In this document: in pieces, positions 63,829 through 64,000 of the stretch
How the letters are laid out: the number at the start of each line of letters is the position of its first letter
Numbering within the stretch: position 1 is the first letter of the stretch
Assembly: GCF_030814715.1 (NCBI RefSeq)
Contig: NZ_JAUSVO010000001.1
Coordinates: 372,001-436,000 of the forward strand
Direction of reading: 5' to 3'
Length of the DNA stretch: 64,000 nt
Source: Kaistia dalseonensis
GTDB taxonomy: Bacteria; Pseudomonadota; Alphaproteobacteria; Rhizobiales; Kaistiaceae
Position numbers and translations under genes: made by a program
Notes under the pieces: model-generated
The model's database searches: none
What the model saw: only the letters and a program-made list of their open reading frames with translations
Told to the model about the DNA's origin: nothing

Positions 63829-64000
63829 TCAGTCCGCCACTGACACTGTCGGTCCGAAGAGCGCCTCGAATTCACGCCTCAACACCGAATCGACCTCCGG
63901 CGTCGTGACGATGCGGCCGAGGTCGACAAGGCTCGTGACACCATGCTCGCGCACGCCGCATGGCACGATGCCGTCGAAATGGCTCAGATCCGGCTCGACA
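63829..64000 (-). CDS. lipB: Octanoyltransferase, C-terminal part
   Basis: The last 56 codons of a leftward gene whose start lies beyond the right edge. The fragment reads [20 protein letters not shown] then SLVDLGRIV. The SHFxGIVPCG block is the C-terminal active-site region of LipB, where Cys is the acyl-thioester (or catalytic dyad) residue. LipB moves octanoate from ACP to lipoyl domains. It ends at TGA 63829-63831, about 80 bases from the convergent AEC gene. Confidence 0.88.
   Translation of the reverse strand, partial: VEPDLSHFDGIVPCGVREHGVTSLVDLGRIVTTPEVDSVLRREFEALFGPTVSVAD

Overview
The window is GC-rich chromosomal DNA of an alphaproteobacterium, most probably of the order Hyphomicrobiales (Rhizobiales). 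Pointers are the gene order rpsB-tsf-pyrH-frr-uppS-cdsA-dxr-rseP-bamA-lpxD-fabZ-lpxA-lpxI-lpxB with LpxI in place of LpxH, an ATP12-type chaperone, an alphaproteobacterial LexA box (GAAC-N7-GAAC) and Fnr/FixK boxes at the cytochrome bd genes. I cannot fix the genus. No rRNA, tRNA, CRISPR array, intact insertion sequence or prophage was seen.

Bases 1-14,300 are accessory. A very large protein of at least seven PAS units, cut by the left edge, is divergent from three overlapping response-regulator genes. Next comes a leftward group of small-molecule enzymes: alpha/beta hydrolases, NmrA-like proteins, a cupin, an SDR and a glutathione transferase broken by one extra base. Among them lies the decayed remnant of a histidine kinase (about 9,904-10,530). 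A DUF1344-like secreted protein and an MscS channel with a cyclic-nucleotide-binding-like tail follow.

Bases 14,321-33,700 are mostly core genes. A LexA-controlled promoter drives a 32-residue single-pass membrane protein just before dnaE. After dnaE and a leftward methyltransferase come translation genes and the isoprenoid, phospholipid, outer-membrane and lipid A genes.

Bases 33,800-44,200 hold a CorA/ZntB-type transporter and then the cytochrome bd system in two operons: cydABX leftward and cydDC rightward. Two transporters sit between them, a urea transporter and a DUF1576 membrane protein. Each is divergent from one cyd operon across an Fnr/FixK-type palindrome, so the whole block may respond to oxygen.

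Bases 44,170-64,000 carry a divergent tetR/azoreductase pair with paired operators, two tandem paralogous periplasmic proteins of unknown function, a class II aldolase, a lipid kinase, a fluoride channel preceded by a fluoride-riboswitch-like element, rluC, ATP12, propionyl-CoA carboxylase (pccB and pccA, separated by folPBK and two other genes), a GT21-type glycosyltransferase, phosphoglycolate phosphatase with acylphosphatase, an AEC transporter and the end of lipB.

The most interesting items are the SOS-box small membrane protein, the oxygen-box arrangement around the cyd genes and embedded transporters, the tandem periplasmic paralogues, the unusual riboswitch-like leader of crcB and the histidine-kinase pseudogene.
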